From contig CM038469.1 in the NCBI GenBank assembly GCA_021464415.1, positions 63,717,650-63,781,649 on the forward strand: a DNA stretch of 64,000 bases, given 5' to 3'. This document shows positions 60,801 through 64,000 of the stretch, piece by piece (the stretch's first letter is position 1; each line of letters starts with the position of its first letter). Both the position numbers and the translations under genes were made by a program. The stretch is from Lonicera japonica (lineage: Eukaryota > Streptophyta > Magnoliopsida > Dipsacales > Caprifoliaceae). The notes beneath the pieces were generated by a model, which was given only the letters and a program-made list of their open reading frames with translations, was not told where the DNA came from and ran no database searches.

Positions 60801-63783
60801 TCTAGAGTTCTAGATGGTCCAGAATGTTTTCTGTTTGGTATTGATCCAGCTAGTTTTTTAGCTTAGTGAGGCCTAAGTGTAGTGTAGTCTTGTTTTGTTG
60901 GCTGGGTTGTAGTCAGTCTGGTGGAATTCTCTTTCACTAGTCTGTTTATTTTTTGTTCATGCTTTGTTGTATGCTTTTTCAAGTGGCAATAAAATTTTCT
61001 GTTTCTTATCAAAAAAAAAAAATTATGCTGCAGAAAAGCGGATGAGGCATCCACTGACTCAGCTATCAACAACATAGTAAATTGAGAAAAACATCAAACA
61101 ACAAAGCCCAGCTATTAATCTAAAAAGCCATCACAATCCAAAAGCTATGACATTTAAATAGAATAAAGCTACTCTATTTAAATGTCAAAAAACAAGAACA
61201 ACAACAACAACAACAACAACAAGCCTTTATCCCACTAGGTGGGGTCGGCTACATGGATCAAACGACGCCATGATATAAAATGGGAAATTCTACTTAAAAC
61301 TACCACATGCTTAAAACCACCACAAAAGTACAATAAAATTCTTGAAACATGACTAGATATACCACAATTTTTTTAACTAAACAAAATTCAACTTTCCGAT
61401 TTCCCTCACTCTTCTCTCTCTCCTCGCACAAACCCATACACAAATTAAAAAGTAAAGCCCCAACCAAACCTTTACATGGATTAATGTTTTAAGGTTGTTT
61501 ATGAGCAAAATATTGACGTATTTTTGGTTATTTCGTTGTAAATTGTAAATTGTTCAAAGAATGAAGTTGTAGTCACTTTTCTTCACTCAGCCACACAATG
61601 CCGAATTTGGTACAATAAATCATTGACGAGTTGCCAAATCTAGTATGATATTCCGGCAACCATGAGATACATAATTCAGTGGAGATTAGTCGTTGCCGAA
61701 ATACCATAGTAAATTCGGCAACGCTTCACTGAGTTATTGTACCAAATTCGGCAATGTGTATCCAAGTGAAAAAGAAAAAAAAAAGACTAGCACCTTCAAT
61801 CTTTGAACAAATTACATCAAAATAACCAAACAAGACGTACAAATACTTCAATAGTTTGCTCATAAACGACCTTAAAACATTATATAATTACATGTGCTTA
61901 TAGTACCACAAACATCTTCTTAATTCAAACAAAATTAGTAACTATATTTTTTGCTTGAAACACTACACTTTCTCAATTTTACCACAAAGAAAAGTGTGGT
62001 GTGAGTAGTTCTCATTTTTGTACTTTTTTTGTTTGGAGTGGTTTTAAGTACTTTTAGTGGCGTAAATAGAATGTCCCATATAACATACAAGTAGTCCTTT
62101 AAACAATGCCACAAGGAGTTATATTACAAACAAACCTGATAGGCTGCAGTCCGAAGAATCTTATCAAGCAAAAACTGGAAGACATTGTTTGAGAAAATGA
62201 TTTCCAAGCACGCAAAAATATTCCGCAATTCACTAGATGAGGCACTTGATGCAGTCTCCCTTGCGTCTATTCCATCTTGAACAATCATTAAATGTACAGC
62301 CCATGCCAGCCTTACACAATCAACCAAACCCTCAACAATAGGATCATTTCCCACAGCCATTACCTAAACGCAAGATGATGAGTAATAAAATCTGAAAAGT
62401 CCAATGTTCTGAAAAGCATTAGGTTTTAGTCGGGCGGTAGGGGGGCCTAGTGCCTAGGCAGGGACTCGGTGAATAGGCTTGGCCAGAGATTTTTGGTTTA
62501 TTTATATTTTAAAAATATAATATTAAAAAAAATCTATTTTACATCTAAAAAGGTATTTTAAGAGTTTGATGAATGAATATTTCTCATAATTGTAACATGG
62601 ACCAAAAAAAATTAAAACAAAAAGGAGTGAAAAACTCCATTAGTCCTGCCAAAGCTCCATCCCGCCTAACAAGGCTAAGCAGCAGACTAGCACGACGGTG
62701 GCGCCCCTGGGCAGGAATTTTTACAACAACAGAAAAATCGATGACGAAATGAGCATATCAGAAATACAAAGCATCCTATTCAGCTTACAGTTTCGTGAAA
62801 TTCGCGCCTAAAAGAAGCATCGCGAGAAAGGATGGATGCTTTATCTGACACTGTGCTCAAAGCATCTGACATGAAAGCAATTATGATGGAGAATAGGAGA
62901 CTGTATGTGATCTGCACAGAAATAGAAAAATACACTTCGATAAAACAGTACAACTGAAAACATCCCATGCATTTGACATTCTAGCCCTCTATTTCTTCTA
63001 TAACAATATAGGTTTCACAAACCAATTTATGTATTTCCTGTGGGAAAAATTCCAGCAGAATCAGTTTTGGTCAAAAACAAGTATTAACATCCAGCTCCCT
63101 TCTCTTGGTCCAGATAGGATTTTATCAAGTCTATAACACTCTACTAAACACTTTCTTCTGGAAGGTTATAGAAAATCCACAAACTATCATACATATGCAA
63201 TCATCAAACTTCATATATAATACACTTATACACATTATTCACTCACAAGAAGTCTGGTTGAAGCTAGAAAGACTGGTATAAGTGTTTTTTCCTTTTTAAG
63301 CACAGAAGTTATAAAATTGGAGCACTGGGACCCACTGGCTGCAAAAGGTACTATGTTCGTGACATTCAAAGTGTTCTCCACAAAAAGGATAGTACAAAAG
63401 GCTTGAGGAGAAGCTGTACTAAACTATACTAGAAATGCTAGACTGACTAAAAAATGTGCACAAAATGAGTTGTCACTTCATGATTGGAGGAAGAGCGTAA
63501 TTGGACCCAATGACGTACATGTGACCCACTCTCATCCAATCATGAAGTGACACCTCATATTCCGCACATTTTTAGAGAGTGTAGCATTTTTCAAATAATA
63601 AATATCAATTGACACGATATCTTGAAATGTACCACCCTAAGTCCAAAAAAAAAAAAAGCATAACAAGATACAGTGAATGGGAATAATGAAGTAAGACCTG
63701 ATGCTTTAAGATGTCAGATCTACCATTAAGTTCTGTTGCGCTATCTTTTAAGGCAGTAAATATGTCCTTTACATCTTTTGAAC
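24197..63783 (-). CDS. NUP205: Nuclear pore complex protein NUP205 (5' end outside window)
   Basis: Thirty-nine exons on the minus strand, all with GT-AG borders and all but one in matching phase, give about 1,655 residues ending ...TIQKLSL and a TGA at 24197-24199. The segments match plant NUP205 (the Nup205/Nup192 family of inner-ring scaffold nucleoporins): for example DIFTALKDSATELNG, NDVLWTFINFAGEDHTNF, WFPDIEPLFKLLSYENV, DFMSGKTVFRNIMEILLPG and LEAELALLLRISHRYGKSG. These alpha-helical proteins build the pore inner ring and help nuclear transport. Plant NUP205 proteins are about 1,840 residues, so roughly 185 N-terminal residues lie beyond 64000. Introns reach 7.9 kb and are packed with transposons. 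Exon 49457-49566 carries a one-base frame disruption, so this copy is either affected by a sequence error or damaged. Exon lists are in the following entries. Confidence 0.93.
25035..25215 (-). mobile_element. SINE in a NUP205 intron
   Basis: On the minus strand an A-box-like GGGTGGGTTGAA lies near 25200 and a clear B box GGTTCGAATCCC near 25165, in tRNA-like order, followed by a body ending in GTTACCTCCCCTCCCCTCACC and an A-rich tail region near 25030-25045. The target duplication was not resolved. Confidence 0.5.
25711..25925. mobile_element. Stowaway-like MITE remnant
   Basis: The left CTCCCTTTCCCAAAATCAAAGAGTCC and the right, read in reverse complement, CTCCCTCCCAAATTAAGTCC, are the diverged Stowaway-type ends (CTCCCTCC...). 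The copy contains a second partial TCCC repeat inside. It sits just before the 5' junction of the LINE. Confidence 0.45.
26407..28587 (+). CDS. LINE ORF1 protein (gag-like, DUF4283-type)
   Basis: A 726-residue ORF from MIEQQEKMNSQPRRYFEMQ. The frame is open upstream to 26047, but this ATG gives the plant LINE ORF1 N-terminal domain (FRIDFGGVYWLMEGLKSATQ, residues about 35-110). A DUF4283-like region follows at about residues 190-365 (DWKRVVVCTRENLWDTWNG to ACTGGWINIHGLPTNWW). The C-terminal half is acidic and low in conserved motifs. No CCHC knuckle is visible. It should bind LINE RNA. The stop TGA overlaps the ORF2 start as ATGA. Confidence 0.8.
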   Translation: MIEQQEKMNSQPRRYFEMQNRKSSDSLFQHRRRVFRIDFGGVYWLMEGLKSATQQFKDRVFFSRYLASYAIFTLEKYTNKNGSFIRLLEIRKGTVTNIVIFPAGPKGNGWCGLAESMHSLLFSSFSPKMAGNNKETKTTTEKGRVEPGRKVEGSVSYVDAVKNSFPKKSPVNNINNQMGRQPTTEAKESHTIDWKRVVVCTRENLWDTWNGIQSSLNQLYNTNFQLKPFLPNKAILICGSEEEAEVYGKKNLVFLTGPYAIRLQRWDEKEVYQLRKIACTGGWINIHGLPTNWWTEKVFQVIGERCGGLLEVDNRTKKIQNLLMARIKVRGNSNGFIPATMMIYTASESEYFAVTLVSTSKLKLEKRKFSRKLSSGGLQPMNLPPMTEGEEEVVLENSVHKNEILPQDKNILQTPMYLTDVGEMQEMGMDRLDEDDFDYESSSFVDDVSSMGTVVEESQDELLAEFFHSQLESEEQCEKTNFASVQEHTGEINSMCPIVSNHIGTSQDHSLLMPKEASGTPSNIFTPIHSEARDTWAIIPYVPIINTISSCEGFGGVDPMSQYQKRVSFHGGCSSRGNNLSSFGIPNKVPFDISFTLCDVDKTPTHYPSNKPVDIKESECYEIEWHIESHPRDPIHCHSPMEKNSEGKGRTKEEGVLREEDWRKFRDLLLEMNLAIIPIQKKEYKPNLLSGKKGRKGQRELKNLACGINYERVRDCERTGASESFQ
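28584..32252 (+). CDS. LINE ORF2: endonuclease and reverse transcriptase
   Basis: 1,222 residues. The N-terminal AP-like endonuclease keeps Asn7 (SWNVRG), Glu36 (LQETK), GGDFNV and Asp223-His224 (SDHCPI). The reverse transcriptase has DFRPISLVTSLYKILAKV, QGAFVKGRQILD, IDFEKAYDHVDW, RQGDPLSPFLF and the catalytic FADD at residues 686-689. A C-terminal zinc-binding zf-RVT region lies at about 1094-1115 (WCVLC...DHLFLHC). No RNase H domain is seen. The product nicks DNA and primes reverse transcription at the target. It overlaps ORF1 by four bases, suggesting termination-reinitiation, which is inference. Confidence 0.92.
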   Translation: MKIISWNVRGLGSRSKRGLIKEIIRRENPDIIILQETKIGIVDRKLVGGVWRARFIDWVSLPAIGRSGGILIAWDVRSASLIESMIGIFSVSVKFKPKEGDIWWLSGVYGPCKKGDRTEFWEELAGLYGLCGNRWVLGGDFNVVRYPSEKLNASGITRSMKDFDEFIKDTELRDIPLYNSRYTWSNLRENLVCSRLDRFLFSCDWGDSHTHVKQEALVRIVSDHCPIVLDTTPVKWGPTPFRFENMWLEHREFKESFNLWWESEEVDGWEGYKFMSKLGSVKRKLKDWNKEIFGDIRTEKGAILRRLKIIDDEEDRGVLNQNRREERNVLKIRVSDLIRKDEISWNQKAKIKWIKEWDNNSKLFHRIASGRRVNNCLNKLELEDGSVVEDREHIKGEVLRFFVELYTRKEGGRFGVEGLDLCPLDNDKINWLERPFTEDEIKKAVWECNGDKSPGPDWFTLKVFQICWDSIRMDLMKVFNEFHERGIVNAKTNETFICLIPKKVCPTKVRDFRPISLVTSLYKILAKVLAMRLREVIGFTTSKSQGAFVKGRQILDLSLIANEVVEEVKNKKEKGLVFKIDFEKAYDHVDWDFLDFVLERKGFGSRWRKWIGGCLNSVNFSVMINGKPEGNFKASRGLRQGDPLSPFLFILVVDVLSRLMAKAEDFNVIDPLEVGRDKVKISHLQFADDTIFFLRGDEVRFRKLVNLVEFFGFISGLKINLSKSVIVGINIEEEKIGTLAREVGCEVGSWPLSYLGLPLGGNPCHISFWNPVIERVSKRLDGWRKNCLSKGGRLTLISSVLDSIPIYFLSIFKLPQKVASVIEKRMRDFLWEGSGEDKRDHLVSWEEVSKPKSLGGLGIGNLMVRNRALLGKWLWRFPLEDDSLWVSIIKSKYGLQKNGWDSKVRSGLSYRNPWKFISKGLDLFLQNVRVKVVRGNRVRFWEETWVGDSPFSDRFPRLFNLSSLHNVCIESLVSRDPSGSNIWNLGFRRNLNDFELTEFVSLMTLIENIMLVDNGSDYRVWLVDSSGLFSCQSFFKHILVSRPYAQNEDWKFIWKEGIPSKVKVLVWVAFKRKLNTCDLLQKRRPSICLSPHWCVLCKSAGEDLDHLFLHCSFTSFIWQKVFYTLQVIGAVPRSWKDFSRVAWFPSGNKKRLKRLWRCIFMAAMWCIWLQRNARIFEDKECDKEGIWDRVIYLASLWASLSKEFSGLGVDIITRNWAEICLY
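32615..32715 (+). mobile_element. SINE-like fragment
   Basis: GGTGCGAGTGAGTTTGCC is followed by a good B box, GGGTTCGAGTC, near 32670, in the tRNA-derived SINE pattern, and then a G-rich tail. There is no clear poly-A or target duplication. It lies in the NUP205 intron 3' of the LINE. Confidence 0.4.
33268..37498 (-). CDS. NUP205: NUP205 exons, eight towards the C-terminus
   Basis: Coding exons 37498-37334, 36248-36078, 36005-35868, 34641-34498, 34336-34214, 34117-34022, 33623-33486 and 33368-33268. They encode LYVLDALICIDHEKFFLS, CTLEAELALLLRISHRYGK, APLLRLVLSLTSLVDTSEF, VKNKVVREVMDFIKGHQS, EYGFVQGLFAMMNNLFA, CFSLSSYLYFLVTKKSLRL, LLSYLLNSVTTALERAAEE and VDEIINMCVRQDCISPSD. Phases are consistent. 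The last exon ends in phase 2 before the 7,861-base LINE-bearing intron. Confidence 0.92.
33690..33975. repeat. Palindromic repeat, copy A, in NUP205 intron
   Basis: It begins AACTTTGCCCCCATTTTATATCC and ends with a mirrored GAGGGGCAAAGTC, and contains AATCTCAAAGAATCACATAGA and a poly-C run. It is related to the repeat at 44815-45165 in order and sequence. Confidence 0.5.
35555..35724. mobile_element. Stowaway MITE with TA target duplication
   Basis: The left end GTCCCTCCATTCCTAATTAAGAGTC pairs with the reverse complement of the right end, CTCCCTTTGTTCCAAATTAAGAGTC. TA dinucleotides flank both sides (35553-35554, 35725-35726). The copy is 170 bases with no coding capacity, typical of Stowaway (Tc1/mariner) MITEs. 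It lies in the NUP205 intron 34642-35867. Confidence 0.75.
38030..41185 (-). CDS. NUP205: NUP205 exons, nine
   Basis: Coding exons 41185-40982, 40400-40308, 40234-40121, 39803-39633, 39486-39431, 39076-39004, 38896-38706, 38345-38219 and 38107-38030. They encode RAWLLKMLAIELHTGDM, ALELLEVVQFRSPDTT, GGIYYYSERGDRLVDLA, LNEVRDVIQQLLRWGWKYN, SASRRLSSLENRSEIL, LLDASLNAAGSRD, CMAKLRDERFLCPGGLN, YFQYCQHMLDPDVPTTVLQ and IDKDQADLAHANFSVLKK. The donor of 39431 is TTTCA|GTGGGT, chosen because it keeps the frame (QLLDASL). The acceptor of 39803 has a TC-microsatellite pyrimidine tract. Confidence 0.91.
39807..39850. repeat. GA microsatellite forming a splice-acceptor tract
   Basis: About 20 GA units. 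On the minus strand it is a TC repeat ending CTCTCCTTTCAG at the acceptor of the NUP205 exon 39803-39633, so it serves as the polypyrimidine tract. Confidence 0.85.
41264..41285. repeat. Alternating GC tract
   Basis: A run of about eight CG/GC steps (TGTGCGCGCGCGCGCGC) in a NUP205 intron. Alternating purine-pyrimidine sequence of this kind can adopt Z-DNA. Confidence 0.7.
41391..41520 (-). mobile_element. LINE 3'-tail fragment, minus
   Basis: The plus strand reads TTTTTTTTATAAGAAACAGA, the reverse complement of the TTTCTTATAAAAA 3' end seen in the window's other LINEs. A short body follows and the element is strongly 5'-truncated. Confidence 0.45.
42049..43571 (-). mobile_element. TRIM-like LTR retroelement with a nested LINE tail
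   Basis: Two LTRs of about 227-229 bases (42049-42275; 42933-43073 plus 43484-43571) begin TGAGATT and end TTCAACA on the minus strand. Next to the 5' LTR is TGTTATCAGAGG, close to the initiator-Met tRNA primer site. Next to the other LTR is a polypurine tract, TTGAGGGGGAGTGT. The internal region (42276-42932, 657 bases) has no gag or pol, only tandem words near 42480-42665 (AGAAGAGGAGGTG...). It is therefore non-autonomous. AAAAGG occurs on both flanks but with a 2-base offset. The right-hand LTR is split by a LINE tail. Confidence 0.78.
43074..43470 (+). mobile_element. 5'-truncated LINE inserted in an LTR
   Basis: A 397-base LINE 3' end: the last codons of ORF2 (ending near 43209), a 3' UTR and an A tail after TTCTGATT. 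It is flanked by 13-base target duplications, ATCAAATGATTAC, at 43061-43073 and 43471-43483, which interrupt the LTR. It belongs to the same LINE family as the minus-strand fragment at 52661-53786. Confidence 0.85.
44122..48179 (-). CDS. NUP205: NUP205 exons, seven in the middle
   Basis: Coding exons 48179-47982, 45566-45448, 45334-45184, 44738-44626, 44527-44446, 44361-44275 and 44199-44122. They encode DFMSGKTVFRNIMEILLPG, PLDIILSQDHNHIVALLEY, MVGIVQLLLKSNSASFLIED, DNISRPVPNITHLLLKF, CLKVILDILDKLSKPD, LLYELCLDPVTCGPTMD and HLDTIGVAPLPKRNNNQAL. Phases are consistent. The 2,415-base first intron of this block contains the caulimovirus-like fragment. Confidence 0.92.
44815..45165. repeat. Palindromic repeat, copy B, in NUP205 intron
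   Basis: The left part (TTTGCCCC...ATTAGACTTGCCCCCTGCATGTGAGGG) is mirrored on the right (CCTCACATGCAGGGGGCAAA ... TAAGTCTAATTTCACGTC). The centre contains poly-C and poly-A runs. It resembles the repeat at 33690-33975, so this is a small foldback or MITE family. Confidence 0.55.
46140..47210 (-). mobile_element. Endogenous caulimovirid (pararetrovirus-like) fragment, broken
   Basis: Minus-strand reading frames resemble part of a plant pararetrovirus polyprotein. A Lys/Glu-rich, coiled-coil-like region at about 46600-47200 is followed by an acidic linker, and then (46331-46564) the body of a retropepsin-like protease ending in the ILGLPFI-type segment. A third piece at about 46140-46296 fits the stretch after the protease. 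The frames are interrupted by stops and shifts, the catalytic Asp-Thr-Gly segment expected just before 46564 is not present in frame, and no reverse transcriptase or RNase H is seen. It is a decayed, non-functional remnant in a NUP205 intron, opposite to no other gene. Assignment rests on family resemblance; a related Ty3-type element is a less likely alternative. Confidence 0.6.
48950..49060 (-). mobile_element. SINE-like fragment, minus
   Basis: The minus strand reads GTAGATCAAGTGGCTCAAAC followed by GGTTCTATCCCC, the tRNA-like A- and B-box order, then a body ending at a T-rich plus-strand boundary. It lies in the NUP205 intron after the frame-disrupted exon. Confidence 0.4.
49457..49566 (-). 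CDS. NUP205: NUP205 exon with one-base frame disruption
   Basis: This exon has a good acceptor (GTGCAG before 49566) and donor (CTGAAA|GTATTT). It opens in frame with ILSMYDIKDEDIDSVVD, as expected after the previous exon. The end of the exon encodes QMQLPVIELLK, the family's conserved segment leading into DFMSGKTVF, but in the next frame. Its length is 110 nt; 109 would keep phase. The extra base appears to lie near CCACTTTCAAATG (plus-strand 49485-49497), in a short T run. Read literally, translation shifts and stops early in the following exon. A sequencing or assembly indel and a real mutation are both possible. Confidence 0.75.
49768..52429 (-). CDS. NUP205: NUP205 exons, central block
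   Basis: Coding exons 52429-52313, 52232-52026, 51128-51027, 50913-50770, 50110-49980 and 49887-49768. They encode NDVLWTFINFAGEDH, SFRSIGWSTLFDCLSIY, NGNPIERKKWFPDIEP, GALRNTISSFIQVSP, YELNEIEARREQYPS and FIYDHVFGPFPQRAYADP. The phases agree throughout (the last two junctions are phase 2). The final donor is CGGAC|GTGAGT. Confidence 0.92.
52661..53786 (-). mobile_element. 5'-truncated LINE fragment
   Basis: Reading on the minus strand, broken frames encode the end of a LINE ORF2: a zf-RVT region (SPSWCALCKRDRENIDNLL, 53075-53362) followed by the typical MVVMWCIWRE segment, a 3' UTR and a T run at 52661-52667 (the A tail). Frameshifts and stops make it a pseudogene. Its 3' UTR matches the + strand copy at 43074-43470. 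Confidence 0.8.
53943..54640 (-). mobile_element. 5'-truncated LINE fragment, second family
   Basis: Minus-strand ORF2 C-terminus: NIKVFAWLALLGRVNTCDLL, SPSWCVLFKENVEDIDHIL and SVWLERNKRVF, with one open frame of about 180 codons, then a 3' UTR and a T run near 53943-53951. It inserted into the same NUP205 intron as the previous fragment. Confidence 0.8.
57175..58611 (-). CDS. NUP205: NUP205 exons, next two
   Basis: Coding exons 58611-58522 (NDDEDMSYMYNAYLHKL to SHPLARDK) and 57336-57175 (VKETKDKAMTVLSPYR to FISLLEFVSEIYQ), both phase 0. The introns before (3,524 bases) and after (4,745 bases) are filled with retroelement tails. Confidence 0.92.
57422..57740 (-). mobile_element. LINE 3' end fragment, minus
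   Basis: A long T run followed by ATAAGAAACGAAGCTTATAT, the reverse complement of a LINE 3' end. The adjacent GAGTTGGAAGTGGACGAGAAATCC is close to the 3' UTR at 52730. It is non-coding apart from a short ORF2 remnant. Confidence 0.6.
58888..59060 (-). mobile_element. LINE 3' tail fragment, minus
   Basis: TTTATTTTTTGATAAGAAAA on the plus strand is the reverse complement of the TTTTCTTATCAAAAAA tail type. The short body has no recognisable coding part. Confidence 0.4.
60664..61022 (+). mobile_element. 5'-truncated LINE, plus
   Basis: The last ~60 codons of a LINE ORF2 (AWGVWMERNKRIFEGKSSS..., stop at 60864) followed by a 3' UTR ending TTTCTTATC and an A tail at 61011-61021. Just upstream (60590-60660) lies a piece of LINE tail in the opposite direction, TTTTTATAGGAAACAAGGC. 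Confidence 0.7.
61190..61270 (-). mobile_element. Au-SINE/RTE-type 3' end
   Basis: The plus strand has an AAC repeat followed by AAGCCTTTATCCCACTAGGTGGGGTCGGCTACATGGATC. In reverse complement this is the conserved 3' end shared by plant Au SINEs and RTE LINEs, ending in a TTG repeat. Only the 3' end is recognisable. Confidence 0.7.
61280..62079. mobile_element. 800-bp hairpin element in NUP205 intron
   Basis: The left end ATGGGAAATTCTACTTAAAAC pairs with the reverse complement of the right end, ATGGGACATTCTATTTACG. Pairing persists inward: AAGGTTGTTTATGAGCAAAATATTGACGTA (61490) with the complement of 61850-61880, and GCCGAATTTGGTACAATAAAT (61600) with the complement of 61735-61755. The whole element is thus a long imperfect palindrome centred near 61680. 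There is no ORF. Confidence 0.65.
62136..63783 (-). CDS. NUP205: NUP205 exons, N-terminal part in window
   Basis: Coding exons 63783-63698 (starts in phase, begins SKDVKDIFTAL), 62911-62789 (ITYSLLFSIIIAFMSDAL) and 62363-62136 (VMAVGNDPIVEGLVDCVRLA to FLLDKILRTAAYQ). The two later junctions are phase 0. The first exon begins with two bases that complete a codon from an exon outside the window. Confidence 0.92.
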
Positions 63784-64000
63784 CTGCAAATAGCAAAGTG
63801 AATAGTGCAGTTACAAAATCTACTTCTTGAAAGGAGATTGGGAAAAAAAAGCTCCTCCATTACTTTCACATGCTTGATCCTAAGGAAACAAATAGGACAA
63901 AGATTGCCATTCTCTTTCACGTAGTGAGTACAGTTATGATTTAGAGTGGTTTGGGTTAGGGGTTCTGGAGCTTCTTTTCCCATTAACAATAAGTTGTATT

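Noticed and set aside
63741..63989. 82-codon minus-strand ORF at the right edge as a further NUP205 exon
   Set aside because: The true exon starts at 63783 after a good CAG acceptor; the extra sequence does not resemble NUP205.
1..64000. tRNA, rRNA and CRISPR arrays
   Set aside because: tRNA-like boxes found here belong to SINE-type repeats without a cloverleaf or acceptor stem; nothing resembles rRNA or regularly spaced repeats.

Overview
The window is nuclear DNA from a flowering plant, most likely a eudicot. The evidence is AT-rich intergenic and intronic sequence, GT-AG introns of up to several kilobases, plant-specific gene families, and a dense load of plant-type transposons (LINEs, SINEs, MITEs, a small LTR element and an endogenous caulimovirus-like fragment). 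The species cannot be fixed from the sequence. TE-swollen introns and many GA and AT microsatellites would suit a large-genome woody eudicot, but that is inference.

Three host genes can be reconstructed by splicing. (1) A plus-strand gene (CDS 8746-13853, 8 exons, 206 aa) encodes a probable plastid membrane protein of the DUF3119 family, which is shared with cyanobacteria. (2) A minus-strand gene (CDS 18626-14747, 2 exons, 352 aa) encodes a secreted GH17 endo-1,3-beta-glucanase. Its 2.8-kb intron begins inside a GA/TC microsatellite and carries a hAT-type MITE. (3) A very large minus-strand gene fills 24197-63783 and continues past the right edge. It encodes the nuclear pore scaffold protein NUP205. 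I resolve 39 exons, about 1,655 residues including the C-terminus; the first exons lie outside the window. One exon (49457-49566) has a length that breaks the reading frame by one base.

Layout: 1-8700 is gene-free and holds a SINE, two related TIR elements with 1.0-1.3-kb bodies, and a foldback element with long duplicated arms. 8746-14300 is the DUF3119 gene with MITEs and a degraded LTR in its introns. 14747-18626 is the glucanase. 18627-24196 is intergenic with MITEs. 24197-64000 is NUP205, whose introns hold most of the remaining elements: an apparently intact LINE with two overlapping ORFs (26407-32252), several 5'-truncated LINE tails, a TRIM-like LTR element with a LINE tail nested in it, a Stowaway MITE, a pair of related palindromic repeats, a decayed caulimovirid fragment and an 800-bp hairpin.

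The genes are not an operon or pathway. The common theme is how much mobile DNA two transcription units tolerate in their introns, and that several insertions or microsatellites lie against splice sites. I found no RNA genes, CRISPR arrays or convincing new enzymatic system. The items most worth checking are the NUP205 frameshift, the microsatellite splice sites, the caulimovirid fragment and the hairpin-forming elements.
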